Source: Halobaculum sp. XH14 (GTDB lineage Archaea > Halobacteriota > Halobacteria > Halobacteriales > Haloferacaceae). From it: DNA of 64,000 nucleotides. Shown here piece after piece: positions 33,437 to 41,919 of the stretch (position 1 is its first letter; each line of letters opens with the position of its first letter). Position numbers and translations under genes: made by a program. The notes below the pieces were generated by a model. The model had not been told where the DNA came from, made no database searches, and saw nothing but the letters and a program-made list of their open reading frames with translations. The DNA lies in the NCBI RefSeq assembly GCF_032116555.1, contig NZ_CP134949.1, positions 1,364,001 to 1,428,000 on the forward strand. Direction: 5' to 3'.

Positions 33437-34795
33437 ATGGACGAGGACCCGGTTCGCGTGGGCGTGCTCGCGCTCCACACGAGCAAGGAGTCGAAGGCGA
33501 TCTGCAACGCGGTCGAGGACCTGGGACACGAGCCGGAGTGGCTGCGCGAGGAGAACGCGTCGGTCAGCATCGCGGAGGGCGCGGTCGAACTGGAGCCGGA
33601 CGTCGACGTGGTCGCCAACCGGATGCTGCTCTCGAACACCGAGGAGCCGGCCGAGGGCCTCGGGCTCGCGGGGACGTTCGCGCGGGCGCGGCCGACCCTG
33701 AACCCGCCCGAGGCGGTGCTCACCGCGGTCCACAAGTTCGCCACGGCGGTCGCGCTCTCGGAGGCGGGCATCCGCGTCCCGGATGCGCTGCTGGCGCTCT
33801 CGAACGCGCGGCTCAACGACGGCCGGGAGCGGTTCGCCCCCGAGGGCGTGTACAAGACCGCCATCGGCACCCACGGCGGCGGCACCTGGAAGCTGGACCT
33901 CCGCGAGCCGGTGAACCCGATGGTCGGCAAGCGGCAGGCGTTCCTGCAACAGCTCATCGACCGCGACGAGACGCGTCACCACGACACCCGCGTGTACGTC
34001 GTCGATGACGAGGTCGTCGGCGCGATGAACCGGTACGCCCCGGAGGGCGACTGGCGAACCAACGTCGCGCTCGGCGGCGACGTCGAGGACGCGACCGACT
34101 CGCTCCCCGGGGAAGCCCGCGAGATGGCGCTCGCGGCGACCGACACGGTCGGGCTCGACTACGCGGGCGTCGACCTCGTGCAGGGGTACGACGGCTGGTA
34201 CGTGCTCGAAGTCAACCCGACCGCGGGGTTCAAAGGGCTGTTCAGGGCGACGGGCCGCTCGCCCGCCCCTCACATCGCAAAGCTCGCCATCGAGCGCGGC
34301 GGCGGCAGCGTCGACGACGAGCGCGTCGCCGAACTGACCGCCGTGCTCGACGACTCGCGCCCCTCGTGCATGCCGTCGCTCGCCCAGCAGCGGCCGAAGG
34401 ACACGCCGCTGATCGGGTACATCGAGGAGGTCGTCGTCGCCGGCACCCGGGGCTCGACGCAGGCGTTCGCCAAGTCCGACACCGGCGCGACCCGCTCGTC
34501 GATCGACACGAAGCTCGCCGCCGAGATCGGCGCTGGCCCAATCAAGAGCATGACACGCGTGAAATCCGGGAGCGTCAAGCGCGGGAAGGCGCGTCCGGTC
34601 GTCGACCTCGTCATCGGCATCGGCGGCGACCAGCACACCGTCACCGCGAGCATCGAGGACCGCTCGCACATGGAGTACCCGCTGTTGCTCGGCCGGGACA
34701 TCCTTGAACACTACCGGGTCGACGTACGGCGTCGAGCGGACGAGTCCCGGAACCGCGAGCGCGACGAGGAGGAGGAGGAGACAGGCGAGGAGTAA
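33437..34795 (+). CDS. rimK: RimK-family ATP-grasp ligase fused to retropepsin-like (RimK-associated 'zinc protease') domain
   Basis: A 452-residue two-domain protein. Residues about 1-290 are a RimK-type ATP-grasp amidoligase: GVYKTAIGTHGGGTWKLDL (Lys140 and the glycine-rich loop) and the metal/ATP end VDLVQGYDGWYVLEVNPTAG (Asp247, Glu258, Asn260). Residues about 322-432 match the RimK-associated aspartic-protease-like domain (PF05618): FAKSDTGATRSSID (DTG at 348-350) and HMEYPLLLGRDILEHYRVD. The two are usually separate genes in bacteria. The C-terminus is Glu-rich. Substrate unknown; possibly protein or cofactor glutamylation. Confidence 0.85.
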   Translation: MDEDPVRVGVLALHTSKESKAICNAVEDLGHEPEWLREENASVSIAEGAVELEPDVDVVANRMLLSNTEEPAEGLGLAGTFARARPTLNPPEAVLTAVHKFATAVALSEAGIRVPDALLALSNARLNDGRERFAPEGVYKTAIGTHGGGTWKLDLREPVNPMVGKRQAFLQQLIDRDETRHHDTRVYVVDDEVVGAMNRYAPEGDWRTNVALGGDVEDATDSLPGEAREMALAATDTVGLDYAGVDLVQGYDGWYVLEVNPTAGFKGLFRATGRSPAPHIAKLAIERGGGSVDDERVAELTAVLDDSRPSCMPSLAQQRPKDTPLIGYIEEVVVAGTRGSTQAFAKSDTGATRSSIDTKLAAEIGAGPIKSMTRVKSGSVKRGKARPVVDLVIGIGGDQHTVTASIEDRSHMEYPLLLGRDILEHYRVDVRRRADESRNRERDEEEEETGEE

Positions 34796-34890
34796 GCGGT
34801 CGAGGGTCGGCCTGCGGGCGAGCCCCATACCCGACATCGCAGCCGACCCGAAGACAGACCCCTTTTCCGTGCGCACCTCGACTCGCGAGC

Positions 34891-35085
34891 ATGGGCTTCG
34901 GTAGCTACGACGAATCCGAGCAGGAACGGAAGCAGTCAGGCGACGGCCCCGGCGACGAGGCGACCGTCGACGCACACGAGAACGAACACGAGGGGGAGAT
35001 GACGTTCGACACGGGCGCGTCGACCGACGACCTCGTCTCGAAGCTGCAGGAGATGAAGGACGACCCCGACGCGGACGAGGAGTGA
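34891..35085 (+). CDS. DUF5786-like small acidic protein
   Basis: A 64-residue very acidic protein starting MGFGSYDESEQERK, with a C-terminal helix (STDDLVSKLQEMKDD). I recall it as the conserved haloarchaeal family DUF5786, of unknown function. It has its own upstream CCCCTTTTCC stretch about 30 nt before the ATG, so it is likely transcribed independently of the rimK fusion gene. Confidence 0.82.
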   Translation: MGFGSYDESEQERKQSGDGPGDEATVDAHENEHEGEMTFDTGASTDDLVSKLQEMKDDPDADEE

Positions 35086-35145
35086 GGACGACGGATACCG
35101 GGAGGCTTTAGCCCCACAGCACCCTTCTCGCCATCGAACGGTACC

Positions 35146-35736
35146 ATGAACGACGACGCACACGACGTCCTGCGGGAGGACCCGGTGATGGCCGGGCTCA
35201 TCGAGCACCACGACCCGTTCTCCGAGGCCGACTGGTCGGAGTTCGAGCGGCTCTGCGTCTCCATCATCAATCAGCAGCTCTCGACGGCGAGCGCCGCGGC
35301 CGTGAAGGAGCGGGTGTTCGACCTGCTGGCCGGGGGAGTGACGCCGGATTCGGTGCTCGCGGCCGAGGACGCCGCGCTGCGCGAGGCGGGACTCTCCGAG
35401 ATGAAGGTCGAGTACCTTCGGAACGCCGCGCGGGCGTTCCAGGAGCGGGATTTCACCCGGGAGGGGCTGGCGGACCACTCGGACGCGGAGGTCGTCGAAC
35501 GCCTCACCGAGATCAAGGGCGTCGGCGACTGGACCGCGCGGATGTACCTGCTGTTCGTGCTCGAACGCGAGGACGTCTTGCCGCTCGGGGACCTCGCCGT
35601 CCGCCGCGGCATCGAACAGCTGTATGGCGACGGCGGCGAGCTCACCCGCGACGAGATGCGCGAGATCGCGGAGGCGTGGCGACCGTACCGCTCCGTGGCG
35701 ACGCGGTACATCTGGGCGGCCTACGAGTCCGCCTAG
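35146..35736 (+). CDS. AlkA-type DNA-3-methyladenine glycosylase (HhH-GPD)
   Basis: A base-excision repair glycosylase removing alkylated bases, 196 residues. The helix-hairpin-helix is LTEIKGVGDWTARMYLLF (about 124-141) and the catalytic aspartate lies in PLGDLAVRRGIEQLYG, in the right position for the HhH-GPD family. It lacks the N-terminal domain of E. coli AlkA, as do many archaeal enzymes. No iron-sulfur cysteines are seen, which argues against an Nth/MutY identity. Confidence 0.9.
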   Translation: MNDDAHDVLREDPVMAGLIEHHDPFSEADWSEFERLCVSIINQQLSTASAAAVKERVFDLLAGGVTPDSVLAAEDAALREAGLSEMKVEYLRNAARAFQERDFTREGLADHSDAEVVERLTEIKGVGDWTARMYLLFVLEREDVLPLGDLAVRRGIEQLYGDGGELTRDEMREIAEAWRPYRSVATRYIWAAYESA

Positions 35737-35913
35737 GAGTTCCTCGAACTGGTCCCTCTCTCGACGTTTCGGTCGCCATGGCACTTGAGCAACCGCCTAA
35801 CCGCGGCGTTTGGAGCCGACTATCGGGACGCAGGGGGCGCGTCGTGACCCGGCGTGATCGGAGGCGAGCGACTAACTTTGGGCGTCCGTCCCGAACCGGC
35901 TCGTGTCCTTGCG

Positions 35914-36081
35914 ATGACGACCGACCAACCGCGCCCGGACCCCGTCGAGGAGGGCTGGCGGGACCTCCCGCTGGACGGCCGGGTGGCGATCCAGATCTTC
36001 GCGTTCACCGAGAGCGGGGAGCTGTCGGCCGACGCCTGGGTCCACTCGACCCACTGGACCGATCCGGTTGCGAAGCGATAG
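35914..36081 (+). CDS. Small haloarchaeal protein of unknown function (55 aa)
   Basis: A 55-residue open frame starting MTTDQPRPDPVEEGWRDLPL and ending in VHSTHWTDPVAKR. Composition is acidic with normal haloarchaeal codon use, including the core RVAIQIFAFTESGELSADAW, which looks like real protein rather than a shadow. No motif is recognised. There is an alternative start 20 codons upstream without family support. Confidence 0.55.
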   Translation: MTTDQPRPDPVEEGWRDLPLDGRVAIQIFAFTESGELSADAWVHSTHWTDPVAKR

Positions 36082-36115
36082 CGCCCCGGGACGGCGCTCC
36101 GACGCCGGAACCGTG

Positions 36116-36191
36116 GAACGGCGACCCGATGAACGGGAACGGCGACCCCTGACAACGGGAACGCCGACCGGGAAAACGGGAACGGCAACCC
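36116..36191. repeat. Four 21-22 bp imperfect repeats upstream of the beta-oxidation gene
   Basis: GAACGGCGACCC-type cores begin at 36116, 36137, 36159 and 36180. The 21-22 bp period is two DNA helical turns, so all cores face the same side of the helix. The array ends about 70 bp before the ATG at 36264. Confidence 0.5.
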
Positions 36192-36263
36192 CGGTGAACG
36201 AGGTTTCTGTTCACGCGTGCGCGAGGGGAAACGTTGAATCCGGGCCCGTCCCACCCGCCTACC

Positions 36264-38240
36264 ATGGACGCATCAGACGTGGAGACGGTGGCCGTCCTCG
36301 GTGCCGGGAACATGGGGCACGGAATCGCCGAAGTCGCCGCGCTCGCCGGCTACGAGGTCCGGATGCGCGACATCAACGACGAGTTCGTTCAGGACGGCTA
36401 CGACCAGATCGAGTGGTCGCTGGGCAAGCTCGCCGAGAAGGACCAGCTCTCGGAGGGCGACGCGCAGGCCGCCCTCGACAGGGTCACGCCGCTGGTCGAC
36501 ATGGCGGAGACCCTCGAGGGCGCGGACCTCGTCATCGAGGCCGTCCCCGAGAAGATGGACATCAAGAAGGACGTGTACGACGACGTGGTGAAACACGCCG
36601 CGGCGGACGCCGTCTTCGCCTCCAACACGTCGAGCCTCTCGATCACGGAGCTCTCGGAGGTCACCGACCGGCCCGAGCGCTTCTGCGGGATGCACTTTTT
36701 CAACCCGCCGGTGCGGATGCAGCTCGTCGAGGTCATCTCGGGCGAACACACCGACGACGGCACCCTCGAACTCGTCGAGGACGTCGCCGAGGAGATGGGC
36801 AAGACGCCGGTCCGCGTCCGGAAGGACTCGCCCGGCTTCATCGTGAACCGCGTGCTCGTCCCGCTGATGAACGAGGCGGCCTGGATCGTCCACGGGGGCG
36901 ATGCGACGGTCGCGGAGGTCGACTCCACGGCCAAGTTCGACGTTGGGCTCCCGATGGGGAGCTTCGAACTCGCCGACCAGGTCGGCATCGACGTGGGCTA
37001 TCACGTGCTCGAGTACATGCACGACGTGCTCGGCGACGCCTACGAGCCGTGCCCGCTCCTGGCGGAGAAGGTCCAGAACGACGAACTCGGCAAGAAGACC
37101 GGCGAGGGCTTTTACGACTACGAGGACGGCGGCGTCGACATCCCCAACGACGCCGGCCGCGAGGACGTCACCCACCGCCTGCTGGCCGTGATGGCCAACG
37201 AGGTCGCCGGCCTGATCGGCAACGACGTCGCCGACGCCGACGCGATCGACCGCGCGGTCATGCTCGGCGCGGGCTTCCCCGACGGCCCCGCGAAGATGGC
37301 CGACGCCGCAGGCCTCGACACCCTGGTCGAGACCCTCGATGACCTCCACGAGGAGACGGGCGCGGCGCGCTACGAGGCGGCCGACTACCTCCGCGAACTC
37401 GCCGAGGCCGGGGAGGGCTTCCACGGCGGGAACGGGGACGGCGAGTCGGACCCGACGGAGTTCGACACGATCAGGCTGGAGCGTGACGGGAACGTCGGCC
37501 GCATCGTTCTCGATCGGCCCCACCGGATGAACACGGTGTCGGCGGAGATGCTCGAGGACCTCTCGGTCGCCATCGACCTGCTCGACGCGGACGAGGAGGT
37601 CCGATCGGTGCTCGTGACCGGCGAGGGCGAGCGCGCCTTCTCCGCGGGCGCGGACGTCCAGAGCATGGCCGCCGGCGGCGCGGACCCCATCGGCGCGGTC
37701 GAACTCTCCCGGCTCGGCCAGTCCACGTTCGGCAAGTTCGAGTTGGCCGACGTGCCGGTCGTCGCCGGCATCGACGGCTACTGTCTCGGCGGCGGGATGG
37801 AGTTCGCGACCTGCGCGGACATGCGTGTCGCCTCCGAGCGCTCGGAACTGGGCCAGCCCGAACACAACCTCGGCCTGCTGCCCGGCTGGGGCGGCACCCA
37901 GCGGCTGAGCAACATCGTGGGAGAGGGGCGCGCCAAGGAGATCATCTTCACCGCGGATCGGTACGAGGCCGGTGAGCTGGCCGAGTACGGCTTCATCAAC
38001 GAGGTCGTCCCCAACGAGCGGCTGGAGGAACGCGCGCTCGAACTGGCCCGCGACCTCGCCGCCGGCCCGCCGATCGCACAGCGCTACACGAAGCGCGCGA
38101 TGCTTCGCGGCCGCCACGACACCGACGCGGGACTGGAGATCGAAGCGCAGGCGTTCGGCCACCTCATGGGGACCGACGACCTGATGGAGGGCGTGACGGC
38201 GTTCATGTCCGACGAGGAGCCGGAGTTCGAGGGGAAGTAG
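36264..38240 (+). CDS. Fused 3-hydroxyacyl-CoA dehydrogenase / enoyl-CoA hydratase
   Basis: A bifunctional fatty-acid beta-oxidation enzyme of 658 residues. The N-terminal half is the NAD-dependent dehydrogenase (VAVLGAGNMGHGIAEVAAL; then the FFNPPVRM motif and the C-terminal HCDH domains ending near residue 385). The C-terminal half is a crotonase (VRSVLVTGEGERAFSAGADV with the oxyanion hole, and DGYCLGGGMEFATCADMR). The domain order is opposite to bacterial FadB and typical of archaeal fusions. The ATG at 36264 gives the canonical N-terminus; ten in-frame codons upstream lack support. Confidence 0.95.
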   Translation: MDASDVETVAVLGAGNMGHGIAEVAALAGYEVRMRDINDEFVQDGYDQIEWSLGKLAEKDQLSEGDAQAALDRVTPLVDMAETLEGADLVIEAVPEKMDIKKDVYDDVVKHAAADAVFASNTSSLSITELSEVTDRPERFCGMHFFNPPVRMQLVEVISGEHTDDGTLELVEDVAEEMGKTPVRVRKDSPGFIVNRVLVPLMNEAAWIVHGGDATVAEVDSTAKFDVGLPMGSFELADQVGIDVGYHVLEYMHDVLGDAYEPCPLLAEKVQNDELGKKTGEGFYDYEDGGVDIPNDAGREDVTHRLLAVMANEVAGLIGNDVADADAIDRAVMLGAGFPDGPAKMADAAGLDTLVETLDDLHEETGAARYEAADYLRELAEAGEGFHGGNGDGESDPTEFDTIRLERDGNVGRIVLDRPHRMNTVSAEMLEDLSVAIDLLDADEEVRSVLVTGEGERAFSAGADVQSMAAGGADPIGAVELSRLGQSTFGKFELADVPVVAGIDGYCLGGGMEFATCADMRVASERSELGQPEHNLGLLPGWGGTQRLSNIVGEGRAKEIIFTADRYEAGELAEYGFINEVVPNERLEERALELARDLAAGPPIAQRYTKRAMLRGRHDTDAGLEIEAQAFGHLMGTDDLMEGVTAFMSDEEPEFEGK

Positions 38241-38265
38241 TCGAACGGTTCACCGAACGAACCTT

Positions 38266-38798
38266 TTGCGAGCGGCGGCGACTCGATGGTTCGATGGCTC
38301 TCCAGTTCGCGGACTACGGCCCCGGGGTCGCCTTCATCTTCGCCGTGGGCCACCGCTTGCGGTGCTCTTCCACGAACTCGGCCACGCCGTCGTCCCACTT
38401 CTCGTCTCGGGTGCCGAGGTGACCGTCCCACTCGGTAGGAATCCGAATCGGGACGTGCGAGTCGGCCGACTCCGCGTCGGTTACGGCGTCTCGGGCTACT
38501 CGTCGCTCACCGGACTCCGGGGTTCGTGAACTACTCCGGCGGGTCGCTCGGTCGTCGCGCTCACGTCGAGACGTATCTCGGCGGCCCGGCGACCACGCCG
38601 TTCCTGCTCGCGGTCACCGTGTTCGTCGTCCCCGCCCTCGACGGTGCCGCTCGCGTCGCCGCCTTAGTGCTCGCCTACTCGTTCGGAATCCAACTACTCG
38701 TCACGCTCGCACCAGTGGAGTACCCAGACTGGTGGGGCACGTACGCCGGCACGAAAAGCGACGGTCGTCGGGTGCTCGACGCCCTGCGGGGGGCGTAG
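38266..38798 (+). pseudogene. Frameshifted M50-like metallopeptidase remnant
   Basis: Pieces of one membrane metalloprotease lie in three frames. A start (MALQFADYGPGVAFIFAVG) at 38294 breaks near 38350. The HExxH zinc motif appears in another frame as PPLAVLFHELGHAVVPLLV (about 38354-38410) and continues to a stop at 38529. The C-terminal part (GFVNYSGGSLGRRAHVE, LLAVTVFVVPALDG, WWGTYAGTKSDG) continues in a third frame to 38798. Together they look like a site-2-protease-type (M50) protein disrupted by two small indels. Sequencing error cannot be excluded. Confidence 0.65.
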
Positions 38799-39632
38799 TT
38801 ACTCGCTCTCCGCTTCACGTAGCTCCCGGTAATCCGGCAGGAAGTCGTCCTGCAACACGCCGTTTCGACCGCCGTCGACCGTCAGGTGCGCGCCGGTCAC
38901 GAAGCCCGCCTCGTCGCTGGCGAGGAACGCGACCGCTGCGGCGACGTCGGCCGGCACGCCGATTCTGCCGGTCGGGTGGATGCGCGCCAGTTCAGCGCGC
39001 CGCTCCTCGGACATGTCCGAGGTGGTGCGGTCGATGGCGACCCAGCCCGGGTTGACGGTGTTCACCCGCACGTCCGGGCCGAAATCGAGCGCCACCGCCC
39101 GCGTCATCCCGTTGATGCCGGCCTTGACCGCGTTGTAGGGGAAGATCCGCGGGCCGGTCGAGAACGCGTGGTTCGAGGACATGTTTACGATGGCACCCTC
39201 GTCCATGTGTTCGCGGGCGTGTTTGGCACAGAGCCAGTAGGAGCGGAAGTCCGTCTCGAGGACGAACGCCCAGTCGTCCATGTCGGCCTCGTCGGCGGCG
39301 GTGTACGTCTCCACGCCGGCGTTGTTGACGAGGACGTCGAGGCCGCCGAAGCGCTCGACGGTCGCCTCGAACAGCGCGACGATGTCGTCCGGGTCACGCA
39401 TGTCGGCCCGCACGAACTGGGCCTCGCCGCCGGCGTCCTCGATGGCCGCGACTGTCCCTTCGCCTGCGTCGGTCGAACGCCCGGTGACGACGACGTTCGC
39501 GCCCTCGGCCGCGAGCCGCCGGGCACAGCCCGCACCGATGCCCCGGGTCGACCCCGTGACGACGGCTGTTTCTCCGTGGAATCGGGAGGGGAGCTTCGTG
39601 GCGTCGATGGGGGAGTTGTCGATGCTGGTCAT
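38799..39632 (-). CDS. SDR-family oxidoreductase
   Basis: A 277-residue short-chain dehydrogenase with the Rossmann motif TGSTRGIGAGCARRLA, the NNAGVET strand and the catalytic YNAVKAG (Tyr, Lys) after NMSSNHAFSTG. It is most like the classical glucose/3-oxoacyl dehydrogenase group. The neighbour galactonate-dehydratase-like gene on the same strand, 589 bp upstream, hints at sugar or sugar-acid metabolism. The stop is adjacent to the M50 remnant. Cofactor preference is not certain; Arg-rich positions suggest NADP. Confidence 0.88.
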   Translation of the reverse strand: MTSIDNSPIDATKLPSRFHGETAVVTGSTRGIGAGCARRLAAEGANVVVTGRSTDAGEGTVAAIEDAGGEAQFVRADMRDPDDIVALFEATVERFGGLDVLVNNAGVETYTAADEADMDDWAFVLETDFRSYWLCAKHAREHMDEGAIVNMSSNHAFSTGPRIFPYNAVKAGINGMTRAVALDFGPDVRVNTVNPGWVAIDRTTSDMSEERRAELARIHPTGRIGVPADVAAAVAFLASDEAGFVTGAHLTVDGGRNGVLQDDFLPDYRELREAESE

Positions 39633-39738
39633 TGGTCGTTCAATGGGTCGGTCGCGGGGGACTTCACGTCTGCTACGTCTTCTGCGTCTTCTGATGCGTG
39701 ATTTTCGGTCGTGCCGTGGTTTTCCTCGGTCGGAACGG

Positions 39739-39880
39739 CTCGAAAGCCCCCGGCTTCTGCGCTCGCGCGCCTCGCTGCGGTGCTTGCGTCGTTCGCGGGA
39801 CACGTCCCGCGAGCTCACGAGAGCAGAGCTCTCGTGAACGTCGTGCTTCCCGCAGAAGCCGGCCCCGTTCAGTCCCGCCC
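39739..39880. repeat. Dispersed long-stem element, copy B
   Basis: It starts CTCGAAAGCCCCCGGC and ends CCGGCCCCGTTCAGTCCCGC. Inner arms pair perfectly over 12 bp (39750-39761 with 39851-39862) but differ in sequence from copy A at 9035. The loop contains CGCGGGAC-AC-GTCCCGCG and CACGAGAG-style hairpins. Confidence 0.7.
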
Positions 39881-40067
39881 GGTGGGACGGTCGGGTCGTC
39901 GCGTGGGCTCCCCACGCCTCCCCGGCGGGCGCGGCTCGCTCCCTCCGGTCGCTCGCGTGGGCACCCGCCGCATCCCCCCGACCGTCAGCCGGCCAGCGTC
40001 CCGGTGGACTACCGACGTCGTGCACGGTCGGTAGTCGGGGCAGCGACGCTCGACCGGAAAGCCGGCA

Positions 40068-40098
40068 GGGTGGGACTGGAAGGGGCCGCGGGGGCTTC
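40068..40098 (-). repeat. Compact inverted relative of the long-stem element
   Basis: On the minus strand it reads GAAGCCCCCG directly followed by CGGCCCCTTCCAGTCCCACC, that is, the two conserved ends of the element without the intervening loop. Confidence 0.5.
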
Positions 40099-40221
40099 CG
40101 AGGCGTTCAGACCGAGACGAGCGACTGGTTCAGGCAGGTCGGCGCACGCGGGGGTTTCCGCGGTCGTCACTGGAGTACCAGACTCAGGCGCTCCCGTGAA
40201 CCGTCCGCCATCGCCGAACGA

Positions 40222-41370
40222 TCACCACTCCGCAACCGACCCGTCCGGCCGACGCCACACCGGATTGTGCCAGTCGTCGTGGCCGTCACGCTCCTCCAGC
40301 ACCTCGCGGTCCACCTCGATGCCGAGCCCCGGGCCGTCCGGCACCGGTACGAAGCCGTCCTCGTACTCGAACACCGAGTCGTCGACCAGATAATCGAGCA
40401 CGTCGCTCGTCTCGTTGTAGTGGATGTCGAGGCTCTGCTCCTGGATGAGCGCGTTCGGCGCGACCGCGTCGAGCTGGAGACAGGAGGCGAGCGCCACGGG
40501 GCCGAGCGGGCAGTGAGGCGCGACCGAGACGTCGTACGCGCCGGCCATCGCCGCGATGCGCTGGACCTCGGTGATGCCGCCCGCGTGGCTCAGGTCCGGC
40601 TGGATGATGTCGACCGCGTTCTCCTCGAAGATCCGCTTGTAGTCGGTTCGGTGGAACATGCGCTCGCCGGTGGCGATGGGCACCGAGGTCGAGGCCGCGA
40701 TGTCCGCGAGCGCGTCGTTGTGCTCGGGCAGCACCGGCTCCTCGACGAAGAACGGGTCGTGGGGCTCCAGGGCCGCGACGAGCTGCTTCGCGGCGGTCTT
40801 CGTCGCGCGGCCGTGGAGGTCGACGCCGACGTCCACTTCCGGCCCGACCGCCTCCCGGACCGCCCGCAGGCGCTCGGCGGCCTGGTCGATCGCCGCGGGC
40901 GACTCGACGCGCTCCAGTTCGGGCGTCCCGTTCATCTTCAGCGCCGAAAAGCCCGCGTCGACCTTCTCGCGGGCGGCCTCGGCGACGCCCTCCGGTCGGT
41001 CGCCGCCGACCCACTGGTACACCCGGACGCGGTCGCGGACCGGGCCGCCGAGCAGCTGGTGGACCGGCGCGCCGAAGTGCTTGCCCTTGATGTCCCAGAG
41101 CGCCTGGTCGATGCCCGCGATGGCCGACATGAGCACCGGGCCGCCGCGGTAGAACCCGCCGCGGTAGAGCCGCTCCCAGTGGTCCGCCACGGGGAGCGGG
41201 TCCTCGCCCAGCAGGTAGTCGTCCATCAGCTCCGCGACCGCCTCCTTCACGCTGCGGGCACGTCCTTCGACGACTGGCTCGCCCCAGCCGACCGTCCCGT
41301 CGTCCGTCTCGACGCGGAGGAAGAGCCACCGCGGCGGCACCGCGTACAGGTCGTAGTCGACGATTCGCAT
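40222..41370 (-). CDS. Mandelate racemase/enolase-superfamily dehydratase, galactonate dehydratase-like
   Basis: A 382-residue enolase-superfamily enzyme, probably dehydrating a sugar acid such as galactonate to the 2-keto-3-deoxy form. The metal and catalytic residues are in DVGVDLHGRATK, FVEEPVLPE and ATGERMF, with IIQPDLSHAGGITEV and the catalytic-His segment VAPHCPLGPVALASC, matching D-galactonate dehydratase (DgoD). Alternative substrates such as arabinonate, xylonate or gluconate cannot be excluded. The ATG at 41370 (MRIVDYDLYAVPP) is the canonical start. Confidence 0.85.
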   Translation of the reverse strand: MRIVDYDLYAVPPRWLFLRVETDDGTVGWGEPVVEGRARSVKEAVAELMDDYLLGEDPLPVADHWERLYRGGFYRGGPVLMSAIAGIDQALWDIKGKHFGAPVHQLLGGPVRDRVRVYQWVGGDRPEGVAEAAREKVDAGFSALKMNGTPELERVESPAAIDQAAERLRAVREAVGPEVDVGVDLHGRATKTAAKQLVAALEPHDPFFVEEPVLPEHNDALADIAASTSVPIATGERMFHRTDYKRIFEENAVDIIQPDLSHAGGITEVQRIAAMAGAYDVSVAPHCPLGPVALASCLQLDAVAPNALIQEQSLDIHYNETSDVLDYLVDDSVFEYEDGFVPVPDGPGLGIEVDREVLEERDGHDDWHNPVWRRPDGSVAEW

Positions 41371-41407
41371 ACGCGGGGCGATGAAACGCACCACCAAAAG
41401 GCCGCCG

Positions 41408-41851
41408 TCACCGGAACGTCACGTCGAGCAGGTCGGCCGCGTCGCCACGGACGCGGCGATACCGGGGCTCGTTCCCGTCCCGCTCGACCGCGAACGCCTC
41501 GATCTCGATGACGAGTCGGCCCCGCCCCGGAACCGTCGCCCGCACGATGGGGCCGGTCGCGGTCACGACGACGTACGGCGGCGCGGCCACCGGCTCGGCG
41601 GGCAGCGACGTTTCGAGCGCCGCGACCGCGGCGTCCAGCAGCGCCGGCAGTCGACCGAGTGCGCCGGCCCGCGAGAGCGTGGCCCGCATCGGCGGAACGA
41701 CGGCGTCGCGGTCCGCCGTTCCACGCGTCCCCGTCGGTCCGTCCTCCTCCCAGCCGGCGGCGACCGCCTCCGCACGGTCGGCCACCGTCTCCAGCAGGTC
41801 GCCGTGCTCGGCGAGGATGCGTTCCCGGACGAGCGCGGCGTCCTCGTTCAC
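41408..41851 (-). CDS. Conserved hypothetical protein, GTG start
   Basis: A 147-residue soluble protein starting MNEDAALVRERILAEHGDLL. An alpha-helical N-terminus is followed by a beta-rich half (YVVVTATGPIVRATVPGRGR, LVIEIEAFAVERDG). I do not recognise a characterised family. The start codon is GTG. It sits 37 bp upstream of the galactonate-dehydratase-like gene and may share its transcript. Confidence 0.65.
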   Translation of the reverse strand: MNEDAALVRERILAEHGDLLETVADRAEAVAAGWEEDGPTGTRGTADRDAVVPPMRATLSRAGALGRLPALLDAAVAALETSLPAEPVAAPPYVVVTATGPIVRATVPGRGRLVIEIEAFAVERDGNEPRYRRVRGDAADLLDVTFR

Positions 41852-41919
41852 GGGCTCACGTGTCGCGCCGCGCCGCCCACGCGCGTCGGTGCCTGTCGGA
41901 AAAGCATCCGGAAACCCGC

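Larger units (their letters stand above)
39633..40221. other. 589-bp intergenic region with long-stem element
   Basis: No gene is supported; open frames are low complexity and lack a family. The region holds the second long-stem element (39739-39880), nested short hairpins, a GC-rich stretch and a compact inverted relative of the element at 40068-40098. Confidence 0.7.

Noticed and set aside
38799-40025. N-terminally extended SDR reaching 40025
   Set aside because: The extra 131 residues come from the long-stem element and are basic low-complexity sequence; the SDR domain starts properly at the ATG at 39632.
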